6,281 bases of DNA, from positions 1 to 6,281 of the forward strand of contig RFKJ01000057.1 in NCBI GenBank assembly GCA_003694325.1, written 5' to 3'. The stretch's first letter is position 1, and every line of letters begins with the position of its first letter. The DNA is from Deltaproteobacteria bacterium (lineage in GTDB: Bacteria; Myxococcota_A; UBA796; UBA2385). Below the pieces are notes generated by a model, which was given only the letters and a program-made list of their open reading frames with translations, was not told the origin of the DNA and did no database searches. The translations under genes and the position numbers were made by a program. This document shows, piece after piece, positions 5,161-6,281 of the stretch.

Positions 5161-6281
5161 CTACCGTCCGGGGGCCCCGCCGTCGGCGGTGGGAGGCGCC
5201 TCGCCGTCGGGGACCTCCCCCGGCAGCCGCACGTCCATGCCCCGCTGGAGCCGGGCCCGCCGCAGCACCCGGTCGCCCGGGAGCCGTGCCCAGGCATCGT
5301 CGAGCAGGTCCGCAGCCTCCTGGCCCAGGCCGGCGCTCTCCAGGGCGTCGGCCGCCGCGGCGATGACCTCCGGCTCGTCGGGGAAGTCGGCGACGGCGCG
5401 ACGCGAGGCCTCGACCGCCCCCGGCAGCTTGTAGTCGGCGAAGACCCGGAGGATCCCGACGGTGACCCGGGGCTGATCGGGCGCGATGTTGCGGGCATGT
5501 TCGAAGGCGGTCAGCGCCTCGGCGGGCTCACCGGCCCGGTACAGCGCCTCGCCGAGCGCGGCGGCCGGTTGCCAGGAACGCGGGTGGACGGCCGCCTTGC
5601 GGCGGGCCTCGGCCAGCTCGGGCGGGTCCTCCAGGGACACCGACCCCAGCACCCGCTCGGCCAGCGGCGCCTGCCGGCCGGCCTGCTCCTCCAGCACCTG
5701 GAGGGCCACCCGGTGCTCGAACACGCCCCGCGCCAGGACCAACGCGGTGAGGCGCTGGGGCTCACCGGACAGCTCGAAGGACAGCTCGACGAGCCAGGCG
5801 TCCCAACCATCCACCCGGCGCGACTCGCGCCGCAGGATCTGCGGGTTCCGCCCGCCGCTGGCGACCCGCTCGACGAGCTTGTCGGCCGCTTCGGCGGCGG
5901 TGAGCGGGCGCGGATGGACCGTCGTGGCGACCGACAGGTTGGCCTGCAGGGTCGGCGAGAACCAGCCCCGATCCCCGGTGAAGGTCCACCCCTCCTTCCA
6001 GTAGGCGGGCCGCTCCACCGCGAAGCCCTCCTCCTCCATCGGGACCAGCGGGAGGAGCCGCGGCCCCATGAAGTAGACGAAGAGCGCGGCGCTCGCCAGG
6101 AGCCCGACCACCACCCGGCGCACCCGGCGGTTGCGGGCGCGGGTGCGATGGAACACCTCGGGCTCCAGGGCCGTCATGATGACCGCCCCGCCGATGAGCC
6201 CGCCGAGGTGGCTCCAGTTGTCGGTGCCCTCGCTGGCCAGGCCCGACAGCAGCGAGTACCCGATGTACCAGGCCAGGGCCC
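5161..6281 (-). CDS. Rhomboid-family intramembrane protease, C-terminal part with periplasmic TPR extension (5' end outside window)
   Basis: The frame is open from the right edge to TAG at 5163-5161, giving 372 visible residues. The ATG at 6177 is only an internal Met. The first 34 residues include DNWSHLGGLIGG, the last core helix of rhomboid proteases, whose His (SHLGG) is the second member of the Ser-His catalytic dyad. The Ser helix (GxSG) lies off the window. A very basic segment (RTRARNRRVRR, visible residues 45-55) precedes a seventh membrane helix (about 55-79). By the positive-inside rule the rest is periplasmic. Next comes an alpha/beta region of about 130 residues (about 87-219) that resembles the PsbP/DcrB fold by pattern only. 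It is followed by helical TPR-like repeats (about 222-344, with typical ALGEALYRAGEPAEALTAFE spacing) and a Gly/Pro/Asp tail. A seven-helix rhomboid with outside TPRs parallels Bacillus YqgP/GluP. Substrate unknown. A weak hairpin (5137-5157) follows the stop. Confidence 0.88.
   Translation of the reverse strand, partial: ALAWYIGYSLLSGLASEGTDNWSHLGGLIGGAVIMTALEPEVFHRTRARNRRVRRVVVGLLASAALFVYFMGPRLLPLVPMEEEGFAVERPAYWKEGWTFTGDRGWFSPTLQANLSVATTVHPRPLTAAEAADKLVERVASGGRNPQILRRESRRVDGWDAWLVELSFELSGEPQRLTALVLARGVFEHRVALQVLEEQAGRQAPLAERVLGSVSLEDPPELAEARRKAAVHPRSWQPAAALGEALYRAGEPAEALTAFEHARNIAPDQPRVTVGILRVFADYKLPGAVEASRRAVADFPDEPEVIAAAADALESAGLGQEAADLLDDAWARLPGDRVLRRARLQRGMDVRLPGEVPDGEAPPTADGGAPGR

Noticed and set aside
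5161..6177. Treating ATG at 6177 as the start of a stand-alone 338-residue TPR protein
   Set aside because: The same frame continues upstream to the window edge and encodes the rhomboid DNWSHLGGLIGG helix, so this Met is internal.

Overview
This window is GC-rich (roughly 70% by eye), and every gene I can support lies on the minus strand. Reading along that strand, from right to left in window coordinates, the order is: the 3' part of a rhomboid-family intramembrane protease with a long C-terminal extension (5161-6281, cut by the right edge); an unrecognised acidic protein with a C-terminal two-helix membrane hairpin (3478-5001); a complete, unusually long lipoprotein of the penicillin acylase (Ntn-hydrolase) family (243-3341); and the first 58 codons of a small putative lipoprotein (1-175, cut by the left edge).

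The organism is probably a Gram-negative, high-GC bacterium. The best guess is the myxobacterial / former deltaproteobacterial group. The reasons are the lipobox-plus-linker style of two exported proteins, with Asp-Gly-Gly and Gly-Asp-Ser tethers straight after the lipidated cysteine, together with the base composition. This is an inference from style, not an identification. No tRNA, rRNA, CRISPR array, transposase or integrase was seen, and nothing marks the region as a mobile island.

Region by region: 176-242 is a short gap with a GC-rich hairpin. The acylase fills 243-3341. The gap 3342-3477 holds a hairpin just after the stop of the acidic protein gene, a 13-bp dyad, and a GGAG ribosome binding site for the acylase. 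The acidic protein gene contains two in-frame tandem repeat tracts. The gap 5002-5160 is the only clearly A/T-enriched stretch and carries the best regulatory signal of the window: a perfect TATAAT followed by a 12-bp palindrome over the predicted transcription start.

Functionally the four genes share a cell-envelope theme: a membrane protease, a membrane-anchored acidic protein and two lipoproteins. The gaps of 67, 136 and 159 bp contain possible terminators and a promoter, so a single tight operon is not supported. I do not see a convincing new multi-gene system. The parts most worth following are the rhomboid architecture, the uncharacterised acidic hairpin protein with its regulated-looking promoter, and the unusual acylase linker with a duplicated GWG-[T/S]-N motif.
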